Program-made: the position numbers and the translations under genes | Origin: Roseinatronobacter domitianus | Lineage (GTDB): Bacteria; Pseudomonadota; Alphaproteobacteria; Rhodobacterales; Rhodobacteraceae | Assembly (NCBI RefSeq): GCF_023336755.1 | Contig: NZ_JALZWP010000006.1 | Location: 124,001 to 188,000 of the forward strand | Direction: 5' to 3' | Length of the DNA stretch: 64,000 nt | In this document: piece by piece, positions 1 to 9,519 of the stretch | Numbering within the stretch: the first letter of the stretch is position 1 | Layout of the letters: each line of letters opens with the position of its first letter | Notes under the pieces: generated by a model | Seen by the model: only the letters and a program-made list of their open reading frames with translations | Told to the model about the DNA's origin: nothing | Database searches by the model: none

Positions 1-448
1 TAGGAGCATCCAGCCCGGCGGGTTTGCTGGCTTCAGGTGACGCCGTTTCAGTGGTCGCCGGTTCCGCCACAGCCGCCTTGGGCGCGGCAGCGGGTGTGGA
101 GGCGGGTTTTTCAGCGGCCGGCGCGGCAGATGCGGCTTCTGTCGTCTCAGGTGCGGCGGCCGCTTTTGGCGCTAGATTGGCCTCTGGCGCGGCGGACCGC
201 TCTGAAACCGGCGCGGGCGTTGCGGCAGGTTCCGCAACGGTTTCCGCCACAACAGCGGTTTTCGGGGCGCGCTCGGCAACGGTAAAGATCAGCCCCACGA
301 CGAGCGCGACAACCGCACCGATTGCGACAGAGCCGTTCCCATCAATCCCGATGACAACAAGCGAGACGCCAAACATCAGCGCGCCCGCCCCAACGGCGAT
401 GGCCCAGCCATGCAGCGGCGGGGCTTCCTTGAATTCTGAATGTGCCAT
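1..448 (-). CDS. Membrane-anchored Ala/Pro-rich protein, C-terminus beyond window
   Basis: The reading frame is open from ATG 448 to the left edge and follows a good ribosome site (AGGAAGG, about 10 bases upstream). The visible 149 residues show two hydrophobic helices at about residues 14-33 and 40-57, then a long Ala/Pro/Glu linker. The last visible residues, KPAGLDAP, resemble the linker that precedes a helix-hairpin-helix domain in NuoE-related proteins of Rhodobacterales; that link is from memory and is an inference. The gene lies 38 bases downstream of dxs on the same strand and may be cotranscribed with it. The function is unknown. Confidence 0.7.
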   Translation of the reverse strand, partial: MAHSEFKEAPPLHGWAIAVGAGALMFGVSLVVIGIDGNGSVAIGAVVALVVGLIFTVAERAPKTAVVAETVAEPAATPAPVSERSAAPEANLAPKAAAAPETTEAASAAPAAEKPASTPAAAPKAAVAEPATTETASPEASKPAGLDAP

Positions 449-486
449 TTATTTCAATTCCTTCCTGTCGTTTCTTAACGCAAGTC

Positions 487-2409
487 TCAAGCGCGCAGAG
501 GCTGTGTCGCACTGGATGGAAACGCCTCCAGCCCCAGCGCCTGCAAGGCGGTCGCGGCAATGTCGCGCGCGCTTAGCCCTGCCTGAGCATACATCACTTC
601 GGGGCTGGCCTGTTCGATAAATGTGTCGGCCAAGGTCATGCAGCGCAATGCGGCACCCGATTGCAACTGCCCAGAATTGGCAAGGTAATGCAGAACCTGC
701 GCCCCAAAGCCGCCCTGTGCCCCTTGCTCGACCGTGACAACCGCAGCGTGATGGCGGATAAGTTGGTCGATCAGGCCATGGTCGAGCGGCTTGGCAAAAC
801 GGGCATCGGCAATGGTGCAGGTGATCCCGCGCGCCGCAAGCGACTCGGCAGCCAGCCGCACTTCGGACAGATGCGCGCCGAAGGACAGGAAGGCGACATG
901 CTCACCCTCGGCCACGACACGGCCTTTGCCGATTTCCAAAACCTGGCCGCGCTCGGGCATTTGCGCGCCCACCCCATTCCCGCGCGGGTAGCGCAGTGCG
1001 ATGGGGCCGTCGTCATAGGCCGCGGCGGTTTCTGTCATGTGGACCAGTTCCGCCTCGTCCCCGGCCGCCATAACCACCATGCCCGGCAGGTTGGTCATGA
1101 AGCCCACGTCGAACGCGCCCGCATGGGTCGCGCCATCCGCGCCCACAAGCCCCGCGCGGTCGATGGCAAAGCGCACGGGCAGGCCTTGCAGCGCCACATC
1201 ATGCACCACTTGGTCATAGCCGCGTTGCAGGAAGGTGGAATAAATCGCGCAGAAGGGTTTGAGGCCCGATGCCGCCATGCCCGCCGCGAAGGTCACGGCG
1301 TGTTGCTCGGCAATCCCCACATCGAACACCCGGCGGGGGAACCGGTCTTGCATAATGTCCAGCCCTGTTCCGCCGGGCATGGCAGCGGTCACCGCCACGA
1401 TACTCGGATCACGCGCCGCCGCATCGGTCAGCGCGCGCCCGAACACGCCAGTATAGCTGGGCGCATTGGGCTTGGATTTGGCCTGCGCGCCGGTCGCCAC
1501 GTCAAATTTCGAAACACCGTGATAGCAGCAGCCTGACGCCTCTGCGGGCGCATAACCCTTGCCCTTGACGGTGCGCACATGGATCAGAACCGGCCCTTCT
1601 GCACGGTCGCGCGCCATGCGCAAGGTCGCCATCAGGTCGGGCATGGAATGGCCATCAATGGGGCCGATATAGGTAAAGCCCAGATGCTCGAACATGGTGG
1701 CATCGGGCGGCCCACCGCAGGCGCGGGCACGCGCGGCCAAAGCCTGTTCGCGCAAGGATTGCGGCAGGGCCGACATGAAGCCCTGGGCCACTTCGGACAG
1801 CGACGCATGGGGCGCGTTCAGGCGGTTGAGGTAGCTGTTCATGGCGCCCACCGGTGGGGCGATGGACATGTCGTTGTCGTTGAGGATAACGAACATACGC
1901 CGCCCTTCGGCACCGGCGTTGTTCAGCGCCTCATACGCCATGCCAGCGGTGATCGACCCGTCGCCGATGACCGCAATCGCGTCGCCCGTGGGCTGGCCCA
2001 TGTCGCGGCCAATGGTAAAGCCCAAAGCCGCCGAAATGCTTGTCGAGCTATGCGCCGCGCCGAACGGGTCGAATACGGATTCGCTGCGCTTGGTAAAGCC
2101 CGACAGCCCGCCTTCCTGGCGCAAGGTATGCATGCGGTGGCGGCGACCGGTAAGAATTTTATGCGGATAGCATTGGTGCGCCACGTCCCAGATCAGCTTG
2201 TCAAAGGGGGTGCGAAAGACCGCGTGCAGGGCCACGGTCAGTTCTACCACACCAAGCGATGATCCAAGATGCCCGCCCGTGCGGCTGACGGTTTCAATCG
2301 TTTCCTGGCGCAGTTCATCGGCCAGCGCGGTCAGCTCAAGCAGGTCGAAATCGCGCATATCGGCGGGGCCTGCAACACGGTCCAGATGCGGGGTGCGGCT
2401 TTGGTCCAT
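487..2409 (-). CDS. dxs: 1-deoxy-D-xylulose-5-phosphate synthase
   Basis: Dxs condenses pyruvate and glyceraldehyde 3-phosphate to 1-deoxy-D-xylulose 5-phosphate, the first step of the MEP isoprenoid pathway. The 640-residue length is normal. The thiamine-diphosphate motif [18 protein letters not shown] lies near residue 155, and the transketolase-type pyrimidine-binding and C-terminal domains follow. The ATG at 2409 (MDQSRTPHL) was chosen because it follows AAAGGGA and begins the conserved protein; the open frame runs 60 codons further upstream without homology. Dxs follows the puf operon in Rhodobacter-type clusters, where it can supply precursors for the bacteriochlorophyll tail and carotenoids. 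Confidence 0.96.
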   Translation of the reverse strand: MDQSRTPHLDRVAGPADMRDFDLLELTALADELRQETIETVSRTGGHLGSSLGVVELTVALHAVFRTPFDKLIWDVAHQCYPHKILTGRRHRMHTLRQEGGLSGFTKRSESVFDPFGAAHSSTSISAALGFTIGRDMGQPTGDAIAVIGDGSITAGMAYEALNNAGAEGRRMFVILNDNDMSIAPPVGAMNSYLNRLNAPHASLSEVAQGFMSALPQSLREQALAARARACGGPPDATMFEHLGFTYIGPIDGHSMPDLMATLRMARDRAEGPVLIHVRTVKGKGYAPAEASGCCYHGVSKFDVATGAQAKSKPNAPSYTGVFGRALTDAAARDPSIVAVTAAMPGGTGLDIMQDRFPRRVFDVGIAEQHAVTFAAGMAASGLKPFCAIYSTFLQRGYDQVVHDVALQGLPVRFAIDRAGLVGADGATHAGAFDVGFMTNLPGMVVMAAGDEAELVHMTETAAAYDDGPIALRYPRGNGVGAQMPERGQVLEIGKGRVVAEGEHVAFLSFGAHLSEVRLAAESLAARGITCTIADARFAKPLDHGLIDQLIRHHAAVVTVEQGAQGGFGAQVLHYLANSGQLQSGAALRCMTLADTFIEQASPEVMYAQAGLSARDIAATALQALGLEAFPSSATQPLRA

Positions 2410-2527
2410 GGGGGTTCCCTTTCGATGCGGCGGGTTTATATGAAAAAAGATGCCGTGGGGCGCTTGACCCGCACGGCACCAGTTTCCTGTCGCCAACAGG
2501 AAAGGGAACCGGGCGTCACGGCCCGTG

Positions 2528-2587
2528 TTCGAACCGGCTAATGGTTCGAACCTCTTGAGGGGCAGGCCGGGCAAACCGCCCTGCCCC
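2528..2587 (-). terminator. Tandem hairpins between pufX and dxs
   Basis: Two perfect inverted repeats lie in the 200-base pufX-dxs spacer. TTCGAACC (2528-2535) pairs with GGTTCGAA (2543-2550) across a 7-base loop. GGGGCAGG (2559-2566) pairs with CCTGCCCC (2580-2587) across 13 bases. Neither is followed by a clear T-run on the minus strand, so they may act as a partial terminator or as 3' stabilisers of pufLMX mRNA, as known for other puf operons. The role is inferred. Confidence 0.55.
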
Positions 2588-2609
2588 AATTCCTTGAACC
2601 ACCCGGCGC

Positions 2610-2840
2610 TTAGGCCGTCGCGGTTGGCACCGGCGCTTCCAATGCACTATAGGGCATCGGCGGCGGCGCGTTCTTGCTGTCCTCGGGCAGGAATTGCCCG
2701 ACGACCCAGATCAGCCCGATGATCGCACCGATCCCCAGAAGCACCGCGGCGGCATAACCAGCACCCCGCAACATTTCTGACAGGATCCAGTTGCGCAGCC
2801 TTTGGCCGGGCGACTCTTCGATATAGTCATGCTGTGCCAT
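2610..2840 (-). CDS. pufX: PufX, core-complex polypeptide
   Basis: PufX is a single-span protein of the Rhodobacter-type reaction centre-LH1 core. It opens the LH1 ring for quinone exchange. The 76-residue product has a polar N-terminus, one membrane helix at about residues 27-50 containing [13 protein letters not shown], and a proline-rich tail with MLPxxxxAPxP-like spacing ([14 protein letters not shown]). It starts 14 bases after pufM behind a very strong GAGGAGGT site. Sequence conservation in PufX is low, so the call rests on size, topology, the tail pattern and position after pufM. Its presence separates this genome from phototrophs that carry pufC there. Confidence 0.88.
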   Translation of the reverse strand: MAQHDYIEESPGQRLRNWILSEMLRGAGYAAAVLLGIGAIIGLIWVVGQFLPEDSKNAPPPMPYSALEAPVPTATA

Positions 2841-2854
2841 GTTGACCTCCTCGA

Positions 2855-3778
2855 TCAGTAGGTGGGACGATAGCCGCGCGTTTCAGCCCAGATCGCCCAG
2901 TTATCCACGACCGTGCCGGTCAGCAGGATACCGATCCCGCCGGTCAGCGTGGTCAGAACTGCGAACCACCAGGCCCAACGGTGGATACCTTCCATCGTGG
3001 CATTAAAGCCCATGGTCCAGCGCCAGAACAAGGCCGCCCGTTCACTTGCCGTGCCACGGTCCACGATCTGCTCCAGCTCGCGGTCGCCGCCGAAGCGAGA
3101 GACAGCAAGGATGGTTGCCCCATGCATGGCGAACAGCAAGGCCGAGCCATAAAGGAACACGATCGAAAGCGCGTGGAACGGATTGTAGAACAAGTTGCCG
3201 TAGCGCAGGCTGAACAGGTTGGTCCAGTCAAGGTGGGTGAAGATACCGTAAGGCACTGCTTCCGACCACGATCCCATCAGCAGCGGACGGAACAGACCCA
3301 GCACAAGGAACAGCCAGATGGCAGAGGCGAAGGCCCAGGCCACATGTTTGCCCATGCCCAAGGCTTCTGCCCGCAGATAGGTCCGCGCCCACCAGGTCAT
3401 GACCGAGATGAGCAGGAAGAAGGACGCAATCAGGAAATAGCCCCCTTCACGCATCGGCGGGATGCTCAGGCCATATTCCGGCGCGGGCGGGTCCAGCGAC
3501 AGCCAGAACAGATCGCGCAGGAAGACCGCCGGGTTATAGCCCGCCTGATCCCAGAACCACAGACCCACCATCACGAACCAGATGATGCCGGTCGCCAGTG
3601 AGATAACACCCAGCGTGCCCAGATAGATGGGCCCAAGCTGTGCATTGCCAAACCAGCCCAACAAGGTCGAGAAGCTGGCAGACTTGGTGCGGTTTTCCAG
3701 CTCTACGCCTTCAACCAGACCCATTTCCGGGGCGGCGCGCACCTGCACCTGTGTAAAGATGTTCTGATACTCAGCCAT
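2855..3778 (-). CDS. pufM: Photosynthetic reaction centre M subunit
   Basis: PufM is the M subunit of the type II reaction centre and binds half of the special pair, pigments, the QA quinone and the non-haem iron. The 307-residue product has five membrane helices. Expected ligand motifs are present: NPFHALS for the special-pair histidine, AMHGATILA and GIHRWAWW for iron histidines, and the glutamate in RELEQ. The start overlaps the end of pufL by 8 bases and has a GGAGG site. It belongs to the pufQBALMX operon. Confidence 0.98.
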   Translation of the reverse strand: MAEYQNIFTQVQVRAAPEMGLVEGVELENRTKSASFSTLLGWFGNAQLGPIYLGTLGVISLATGIIWFVMVGLWFWDQAGYNPAVFLRDLFWLSLDPPAPEYGLSIPPMREGGYFLIASFFLLISVMTWWARTYLRAEALGMGKHVAWAFASAIWLFLVLGLFRPLLMGSWSEAVPYGIFTHLDWTNLFSLRYGNLFYNPFHALSIVFLYGSALLFAMHGATILAVSRFGGDRELEQIVDRGTASERAALFWRWTMGFNATMEGIHRWAWWFAVLTTLTGGIGILLTGTVVDNWAIWAETRGYRPTY

Positions 3779-4619
3779 TGACGCCTCCTGCGATATCGGA
3801 CCACCAAGGCAGGTTCAGCCACCAATCCCACCAATAGACCCACTGGTCGAACCAGATGGTGCCAGAGATGACGATACAGACCGCCGACCAGAACCCGGCA
3901 TTGAGCGCCAGAAGCAGACCGACCCGGTGAATGCCCAGCGTGCCGACCGAATACCCGATCAAGTCACGGAAGAACGTGTCCTCGTGGTCGGGCGTCTTCA
4001 TCAGCTCGCCCTTCTTGGGGTTTGCTGCCGACAGAACCAGCGCTCCATGCAGCGCCAGCGCCAGTGTCGTAGTGAAGAAGAACGTCACCGCGATCATATG
4101 CGCCGGGTTGTAGTGGAAGTTGCCGTAAGTGTAGCCGACATTCGACACCCAATCGAGATGCGTCCAGATGCCATACGGGAACGCATGTCCCCAAGCACCC
4201 ATCAGCACAGGGCGAATGACAACCAGCGTCAGATAGGCGAAAATCGCCACACCAAAGGCGAAGGGCACATGATAGCCCATGCCCAGTTTGCGGCAGATTT
4301 CGACCTCTCGCAGCGCCCAGGACACGAAGGCCCCGATCGCGCAGATGGTCACAACCTGCCATAGCCCGCCTTCAAGCAGCGGTGCCGGACCCAACCCATA
4401 GGACAGGGGTGGGGGATTTATTGAAATAAGCCAGGGGTTCCAGGTGCCTTGCAGCACGGCCCCCCAAAAGATCAAGAGCGTTCCGAGAACCGCGAAGAAC
4501 ACGGTCGTTACCCCGAAAAAACCGACGTAAAACGGCCCGACCCAAAAGTCGAACAGGTTTCCGCCGACCAATGTGCCACCTGGCACACGGTATTTGCGCT
4601 CGAAGCTCAGCAGCGCCAT
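3771..4619 (-). CDS. pufL: Photosynthetic reaction centre L subunit
   Basis: PufL is the L subunit of the type II reaction centre. It binds special-pair and accessory bacteriochlorophylls, bacteriopheophytin and the QB quinone. The 282-residue length is typical, with five membrane helices. The histidines in [16 protein letters not shown] and [10 protein letters not shown] match the special-pair and iron ligands. The ATG at 4619 follows GGAGGGAA. The gene lies downstream of the long pufA-pufL intercistronic hairpin, which normally makes the pufBA part of the message more stable than pufLM. Confidence 0.98.
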   Translation of the reverse strand: MALLSFERKYRVPGGTLVGGNLFDFWVGPFYVGFFGVTTVFFAVLGTLLIFWGAVLQGTWNPWLISINPPPLSYGLGPAPLLEGGLWQVVTICAIGAFVSWALREVEICRKLGMGYHVPFAFGVAIFAYLTLVVIRPVLMGAWGHAFPYGIWTHLDWVSNVGYTYGNFHYNPAHMIAVTFFFTTTLALALHGALVLSAANPKKGELMKTPDHEDTFFRDLIGYSVGTLGIHRVGLLLALNAGFWSAVCIVISGTIWFDQWVYWWDWWLNLPWWSDIAGGVNG

Positions 4620-4675
4620 GCTTCCCTCCGCTAAGGTGCGGCGGCCGTCAAGGCCGTCAATGAATGGTGAAGTTG

Positions 4676-4711
4676 GCCACGGGCAAAGGCATGACTGCCC
4701 ATGCCCGCGGC
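4676..4711 (-). ncRNA. pufA-pufL intercistronic mRNA-stability hairpin
   Basis: The transcript folds into a 36-base hairpin. GCCGCGGGCA pairs with UGCCCGUGGC through ten pairs including one G-U. After a U-U mismatch, GGGCA pairs with UGCCU around a GUCA tetraloop. It starts 8 bases after the pufA stop. A hairpin at this place is known in Rhodobacter to shield the pufBA 3' end from exonucleases and so raise LH1 over reaction-centre subunits; the role here is inferred from position and shape. Confidence 0.8.
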
Positions 4712-4718
4712 ACTATGT

Positions 4719-4889
4719 TTAGTCGAGCGGACGCTCGTACTTCTCGGCAGCAATCGTGAACCAGTTGTAGGACGGGTTCGACAGCAGCACGAGATGGATC
4801 ATCGCGGCCAGAAGGAACAGGAACACGCCCTGTGCCACGAAAACGCGGCGCGGATCGAAGATCAGCCAGATTTTGTAAAACTTGCTCAT
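4719..4889 (-). CDS. pufA: LH1 antenna alpha polypeptide
   Basis: The 56-residue protein starts [20 protein letters not shown] and has the LH1 alpha signature [10 protein letters not shown]. One membrane helix follows, with the bacteriochlorophyll-ligand histidine in [10 protein letters not shown] (residue 32). It ends YERPLD. The reading frame was translated directly from the bases. It lies 13 bases after pufB, behind a GGGGGATTGAG site. It pairs with PufB to form the LH1 ring around the reaction centre. Confidence 0.97.
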   Translation of the reverse strand: MSKFYKIWLIFDPRRVFVAQGVFLFLLAAMIHLVLLSNPSYNWFTIAAEKYERPLD

Positions 4890-4902
4890 TTCTCAATCCC
4901 CC

Positions 4903-5052
4903 TCAGAACCACGGACGCCAGATGAACACGGCCAAATGAGCCACGATGGCAACGACCGAAAACAGCCAAAGCCCGCTCATATAGACCGAGTGCAGTTCCT
5001 GGGCCTGCTCGTCGGTGAGACCTGTAAACGACAGATCAGAATTTTCAGCCAT
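4903..5052 (-). CDS. pufB: LH1 antenna beta polypeptide
   Basis: The 49-residue protein carries the LH1 beta pattern [19 protein letters not shown], a single membrane helix with the ligand histidine in AIVAHLAVF (residue 39), and the C-terminal FIWRPWF. The ATG at 5052 follows CCGGAGG; a longer open frame upstream has no homology. It is the first antenna gene of the operon, 111 bases after pufQ. Confidence 0.97.
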   Translation of the reverse strand: MAENSDLSFTGLTDEQAQELHSVYMSGLWLFSVVAIVAHLAVFIWRPWF

Positions 5053-5163
5053 AGTATCCTCCGGATATAAGACTGTGCCGCACCCCCTGCGGCGGGGTTG
5101 GCAAGGGTTTCCCCCTGCCCTACCCACGGACGCAGCCCGCGGGAATTCTTGTCGCGCAGCGCC

Positions 5164-5388
5164 TTAGCTGCGGTAAATGATCGGCGCGATCGCGCGGGCA
5201 TCAGCCACGGCGCGGCCCCATGGGCCAAGGCGCGGCAGGCGGCCCGTGGTGACGATGCGCCACGACCAGGTCAGCAAACCCACAACCAGCGCCAACGCGA
5301 AAACGGTGGCGAAATAAAAGCTGTATTCCCAGCCGCCATCACGCGGTTGATGATAAGCCTTCGGGGTATTGACGGTGTAGTCAGCCAT
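5164..5388 (-). CDS. pufQ: PufQ, bacteriochlorophyll-synthesis cofactor protein
   Basis: PufQ is a small membrane protein that stimulates bacteriochlorophyll synthesis in Rhodobacter; its exact mode of action is not settled. The 74-residue product has a central helix (about residues 22-45) and the conserved tail RLPRLGPWGRAVADARAIAP. It begins 18 bases after bchZ behind GGAGGAACC. Position as first gene of the puf operon agrees with the call. The main puf promoter is expected just upstream, inside bchZ, but I could not define it. Confidence 0.92.
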   Translation of the reverse strand: MADYTVNTPKAYHQPRDGGWEYSFYFATVFALALVVGLLTWSWRIVTTGRLPRLGPWGRAVADARAIAPIIYRS

Positions 5389-5406
5389 GGTTGGTTCCTC
5401 CTGCTA

Positions 5407-6867
5407 TCAGGCTCTGGCCGGCGCGGGGGCAATACCCCGAACCAATGCGGTGTCGACCTCGTCCGCGCCTTGGGCCAGCGCGGCTTTCTCGACCGCGTCA
5501 CGCATGGTGCGCGCCGCCGAGATACGGGTCAGAATGGGGTGCTGTGCGACAATGCGGTCCAGTTCGGCTTTCGCCGCATCGGACCACGGCAGGTCGCGTC
5601 TCAGTTCGGCGGGCGTGGCCTCTGCCGCGTCCATCTCGCTGCCCAGTGGCAGAATATGGAACAAGGCATCAAACAGCCCGTTGCAGACTTCCTGCAAGAC
5701 ATAGGTTGCGCCCGCATAGCCCATCATCGGCGTGCCGGTATGACGGCGGATCGCCGCGCCCGGAAAGCTCGCGGGGATGAACGCAGGCGCAGGTCCGTGC
5801 CCGGCCTTCAATTCGGCCAGATACATCTTCTCATTGATGGACCCGAATACGATCAGCGGACGTTTTTCCGCCATCATGGCACGCACGCGGCCATTGTCGG
5901 TTTTCTTGCCGCGCGTGCGGGCCACCGCAAAGGCGCAGGGCATGCCCAGATCGTTTTCCAGATAGTTCCGCAGCCCGCGCGCATAGGTTTCATTGGCGAC
6001 CACGGCGAAACTGGCAGTGGCGTAGAAATCCTGCGTGACAGAACGCCACAGATCCCACATCGGCTTCAGCGTCGAATGCTTCTCGCGGGTGATGAACGGC
6101 TCCGGGTCCAGCCCCAGCATGTCCCCAAGCTGGCGCAGGAATTTCGTCGTGCTGTCCATCCCGATCGGCGCTTGCAGATAAGGCTTGCCCAAAACTTCGC
6201 ACAATCCGCGCCCAAATTCGCGATACATGCAGATGTTCACATCGGCATTCACAAGGTTGCGCATCTCGGCCAGATGCGCGCCCAGTGGCATGACCATGTT
6301 GACCTCTGCCCCGATGCCTTCGACAAGGCGGCGGATTTCGGCCAGATCAGACGGCATGTTGAACGTGCCATACATCGGCCCCAGAATATTCACGCGCGGG
6401 CGAGCGCCCTCTTCGCGCTTCTTCTCCGGCGGCATCCGGCCCTTGGTCATCCCGAATTCGGTGAAGATCCAGGTCATCGCACGGTCAGCGGCTTCCCACT
6501 GGTCCTCGTCGATGGTGCGCGGCAAAAAGCGTTGAATATTGGTGCCTTGCGGGGTCACACCGCCGCCAATCATCTCTGCAATGGACCCTGTCACCACCAC
6601 GGCGGGCAAAGCGGGGTCGAGCGTTTTCCAGGCGCGTTTCATGGCGCCCTCGGTTCCGTCCCGACCCAACTCCTCCTCGCCGAGGCCCGTAACGACAATG
6701 GGCAATTCATGCGGCGGCAGCGCATCGGTGTAATGAAGCACCGATGTCACTGGCAGGTTTTCGCAGCCCACCGGGCCGTCGATAACCACCTGCAAGCCCT
6801 TGACGGCGCAGAACGCATAGACCGCGCCCCAATACCCGCCTGCCCTGTCGTGATCTTGTATCAGCAT
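5407..6867 (-). CDS. bchZ: Chlorophyllide a reductase subunit Z
   Basis: BchZ is one of the two nitrogenase MoFe-like subunits of chlorophyllide a reductase, which reduces ring B on the way to bacteriochlorophyll a. The 486-residue product begins [19 protein letters not shown] and has the conserved [21 protein letters not shown] region, with the Cys near residue 35 expected as an iron-sulfur ligand. Start ATG overlaps the bchY stop by one base (TGATG) and follows GCAGGAG, so translation is probably coupled to bchY. Confidence 0.97.
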   Translation of the reverse strand: MLIQDHDRAGGYWGAVYAFCAVKGLQVVIDGPVGCENLPVTSVLHYTDALPPHELPIVVTGLGEEELGRDGTEGAMKRAWKTLDPALPAVVVTGSIAEMIGGGVTPQGTNIQRFLPRTIDEDQWEAADRAMTWIFTEFGMTKGRMPPEKKREEGARPRVNILGPMYGTFNMPSDLAEIRRLVEGIGAEVNMVMPLGAHLAEMRNLVNADVNICMYREFGRGLCEVLGKPYLQAPIGMDSTTKFLRQLGDMLGLDPEPFITREKHSTLKPMWDLWRSVTQDFYATASFAVVANETYARGLRNYLENDLGMPCAFAVARTRGKKTDNGRVRAMMAEKRPLIVFGSINEKMYLAELKAGHGPAPAFIPASFPGAAIRRHTGTPMMGYAGATYVLQEVCNGLFDALFHILPLGSEMDAAEATPAELRRDLPWSDAAKAELDRIVAQHPILTRISAARTMRDAVEKAALAQGADEVDTALVRGIAPAPARA

Positions 6868-8441
6868 CAGATCATCTCCTGCGCTTTGGCAGCGCGCGCA
6901 GCTTTGTCCAGCTTCTTTTGGTGCGCGGCGCGGAAATCAGGGCGCAGGTTTGGCGACCCTTCCCAGATACCTGCCGTGTCGCCCTCGCCCACGCCCTCAA
7001 AGAAGTCGCGCATCTTGTCCATGCGCTCTTTCCCGGCGATTGCAGCGTTGACAACTTCACCCAAAGACCCGGCCCCGGCTGGCCCCATCAAGGGGCGCGC
7101 GGAAATGAGGTTGGTGAAATAGAGCGACGGCGTGCCCTTTTGCTTGGCGTGCTGCACCACGGGCGTGGTGCCGATGACCAAGTCGGGGTCAAGCCCATCC
7201 GCTGCCGCCAGATCATCTGCCAGCGACGCGCGGAATTTCACGGCCACGCCGCGCGCTTCCAGCCACTCGCGGTCGGCTTGGCTCCAGCGCGAGGCCGCGC
7301 AAGCCGTGCCTACATAAGCCACATCCGCGCCGCTTTCGATCAGCAGGCGTGCGACGATCAATTCAGAGCCTTCATAGCCCGACAAGGTGATCCGCCCCTT
7401 GATCGGGTTCGCGGCCAGCGCGCCCTTGATCGCGGGGATGAAGGCGTTTTGCGCCGCAGCCACCTGCGCGGGGTTCACGCCCATCGCATCGCCAATCGCG
7501 GCCAGCCAGTCATGCGTGCCGTCCACGCCCACGGGCGCAGAGCCGACAATGGGGCGGCCTGCCGCTTCAAATTCGCGCACCGCCGCCGAATAGAACGGGT
7601 GGATCGCCGCCACCGCCCCGCAATCGAGCGCGGCATACATCTCACGCCATTCGCGCGTGGGCACAACAGGGCCAGCAGCCAAGCCCATCGGGGCCAGCAT
7701 CGCACCAATCATCATCGGGTCGGCGGGGAACATCTCGCCCAGCAGCGTCACGGTCGGGCGATCAGACCGGCCCGCTTTCGGCGCAGGCACCGGCCCGGCG
7801 GCCACTTCCTGGCGCGCATAGTTCAGCATGGCACCGGCCAGCACGTCTTTCGCTTCGGCATGGGTCGGAATGCCAAACCCCGGCACATCAATGCCGATAA
7901 TCCGCACCCCGTTAATTTCCTTGGGCAACAGCCGCAGCGGCACGCCGCTGGCGGTGGGCACGCACAGGTTCGTCACCACGATCGCGTCATAGCGCTCCGG
8001 GTCGGCCATTTCATGCACGGAATCGCGGATATCCTCGAACAGCTTGCCCGTGACCAGCGTTTCCGAATTGAACGGCACATAGCCGACCGAGCGCCGCGCA
8101 CCGTAGAAATGCGACACGAATGTCAGGCCATACACACAGCAGGCTGAACCACTCAGAACCGTCGCCACACGCCGCATCCGCAGGCCCACACGCAAAGACC
8201 CAAAGGCAGGGCACATGGATTCGGGGCGGTCATGCGGCCCTTGCGGGTAATCCTTGGCGAATTGGTCCAGCACCGCCCCATTGCCAGAGGCGCGCGCTTG
8301 CGCGGCCATCTGCTCGGCAGGCGCATGGCAGCCCATACCGTCGGGGGCGACAGCTTCTGGGGCATCCGCCTCAGGCAAATCGCTGTCCAGCACGTCAACC
8401 TCAACTTCGGCTGCGGCATCGTAGCTGACTTCACCCTTCAT
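6867..8441 (-). CDS. bchY: Chlorophyllide a reductase subunit Y
   Basis: BchY is the partner of BchZ in the catalytic component of chlorophyllide a reductase. Conserved regions include [41 protein letters not shown] and [12 protein letters not shown], with cysteines suited to the iron-sulfur cluster. With ATG 8441 the protein has 524 residues. The first 35 are acidic and not conserved; Met-36 (8336, start of MGCHAPAEQ) is an alternative start but has no ribosome site. The 8441 start codon and its second codon are the ATGAAG end of a dispersed palindromic element, so the N-terminus appears to have been remodelled by that element. The upstream open frame in the bchX shadow is not real. Confidence 0.94.
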   Translation of the reverse strand: MKGEVSYDAAAEVEVDVLDSDLPEADAPEAVAPDGMGCHAPAEQMAAQARASGNGAVLDQFAKDYPQGPHDRPESMCPAFGSLRVGLRMRRVATVLSGSACCVYGLTFVSHFYGARRSVGYVPFNSETLVTGKLFEDIRDSVHEMADPERYDAIVVTNLCVPTASGVPLRLLPKEINGVRIIGIDVPGFGIPTHAEAKDVLAGAMLNYARQEVAAGPVPAPKAGRSDRPTVTLLGEMFPADPMMIGAMLAPMGLAAGPVVPTREWREMYAALDCGAVAAIHPFYSAAVREFEAAGRPIVGSAPVGVDGTHDWLAAIGDAMGVNPAQVAAAQNAFIPAIKGALAANPIKGRITLSGYEGSELIVARLLIESGADVAYVGTACAASRWSQADREWLEARGVAVKFRASLADDLAAADGLDPDLVIGTTPVVQHAKQKGTPSLYFTNLISARPLMGPAGAGSLGEVVNAAIAGKERMDKMRDFFEGVGEGDTAGIWEGSPNLRPDFRAAHQKKLDKAARAAKAQEMI

Positions 8442-8496
8442 CTTGCCCGAAATACTCCGGGGGGAGTCGCCGCAGGCGGCGGGGGGCTGGCCCCCC
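8436..8496 (-). repeat. Dispersed palindromic element, copy A
   Basis: Read on the minus strand, the element has a GGGGGG/CCCCCC hairpin, a small GCCGCCTGCGGCG stem, a run of C, then CGGAGTATTTCGGGCAAG and ATGAAG. The same architecture recurs at 25653-25708, 33711-33777 and 45033-45093. This copy lies between bchX and bchY inside the operon, and its last six bases are the first two codons of bchY. Similar elements are common in Rhodobacterales intergenic DNA as far as I recall. Confidence 0.75.
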
Positions 8497-8514
8497 GTGG
8501 GTGCTCCGAAATCC

Positions 8515-9519
8515 TCAGGCATCGTCATAGACCACTTCCAGCGAAACCTTTTCCACCGCGTTCTTGCCGCGCATATCGGTGTCGGTTGCCGGTTCCAGCA
8601 CCACGTCGCCGCCGGTATCCTTACTGTCGAACAGGCCCAGCAGGCCGTTCTGATCCAGCGGCACCGGGCGCACGGGCGGGGCAATGCCCACGGCATCGGC
8701 CAAACCTTCGAACATCGGCCCCCATTGCCCGGCAGAGGTGCCGACAATCTGGTAATTGGCGGATTTCTTGCGCAGATCGTCATGGGCCGGGATGGCGGCC
8801 AGAACCGGAATGTCCACGGCCTTGGCGAAAGCCTGCGCCTCTCCGGTGCCGTCATCCTTGTTGATGACAAGCCCGGCCACGCCGACATTGCCGCCCATCT
8901 TGCGGAAATATTCCACCGCCGAGCAGACGTTATTGGCCACATACAGCGATTGCAGATCGTTACTGGCGACCAGGATCACCTTTTGCGCCATGTCGCGGGC
9001 AATCGGCAGGCCGAAGCCGCCGCAGACCACATCGCCCAGGAAATCGAGCAGGACATAGTCGAAATCCCAATCGTGGAAGCCCAGCTTTTCCAGCAGTTCA
9101 AAGCCGTGGATAATGCCGCGACCACCGCAACCGCGGCCCACTTCCGGACCACCAAGTTCCATCGCGAAAACGCCGTTGCGTTTGAAGCAGACATCACCGA
9201 TGGCCACTTCCTCGCCGGCAAGCTTCTTGGCAGAGGATGTCTCGATAATCGTGGGGCAGGCTTTGCCGCCAAACAAAAGCGAGGTGGTGTCGGATTTCGG
9301 GTCGCAGCCGATAAGCAAGACGCGCTTGCCCATTTCGGCCATCATGCAAGACAGGTTTGCCAGCGTGAACGACTTGCCGATCCCGCCCTTGCCATAGATC
9401 GCGATGATCTGGGTGTGCTTGGTCGGCTCCGATTGCGGCACTTCCAGCGTCGGCTCTTCATTGGCCTCGTCGCGCAGGCGCTGGTCGAAGTCTTTGAGGT
9501 TCGGTATGTCGAGGGTCAT
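8515..9519 (-). CDS. bchX: Chlorophyllide a reductase iron protein X
   Basis: BchX is the NifH-like ATP-dependent reductase that passes electrons to BchYZ. The 334-residue product has the P-loop GKGGIGKS (43-50) and the bridging 4Fe-4S cysteines Cys-131 (GRGCGGRG) and Cys-166 ([10 protein letters not shown]). An N-terminal extension of about 35 residues before the P-loop domain is usual for BchX. The start overlaps the bchC stop (ATGA) and has a GGGAGG site. It lies in the bchCXYZ operon. Confidence 0.98.
   Translation of the reverse strand: MTLDIPNLKDFDQRLRDEANEEPTLEVPQSEPTKHTQIIAIYGKGGIGKSFTLANLSCMMAEMGKRVLLIGCDPKSDTTSLLFGGKACPTIIETSSAKKLAGEEVAIGDVCFKRNGVFAMELGGPEVGRGCGGRGIIHGFELLEKLGFHDWDFDYVLLDFLGDVVCGGFGLPIARDMAQKVILVASNDLQSLYVANNVCSAVEYFRKMGGNVGVAGLVINKDDGTGEAQAFAKAVDIPVLAAIPAHDDLRKKSANYQIVGTSAGQWGPMFEGLADAVGIAPPVRPVPLDQNGLLGLFDSKDTGGDVVLEPATDTDMRGKNAVEKVSLEVVYDDA

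Noticed and set aside
661-2262. Two long plus-strand open frames
   Set aside because: Both are antisense to dxs, which is clearly the coding strand.
2528-2550. tRNA T-arm because of the GGTTCGAA sequence
   Set aside because: The motif is one arm of a perfect palindrome and no acceptor, D or anticodon arm fits around it.
5098-7122. 674-codon plus-strand open frame
   Set aside because: It runs antisense to bchZ, pufQ and their spacer; codon content is that of a high-GC shadow and no family features appear.
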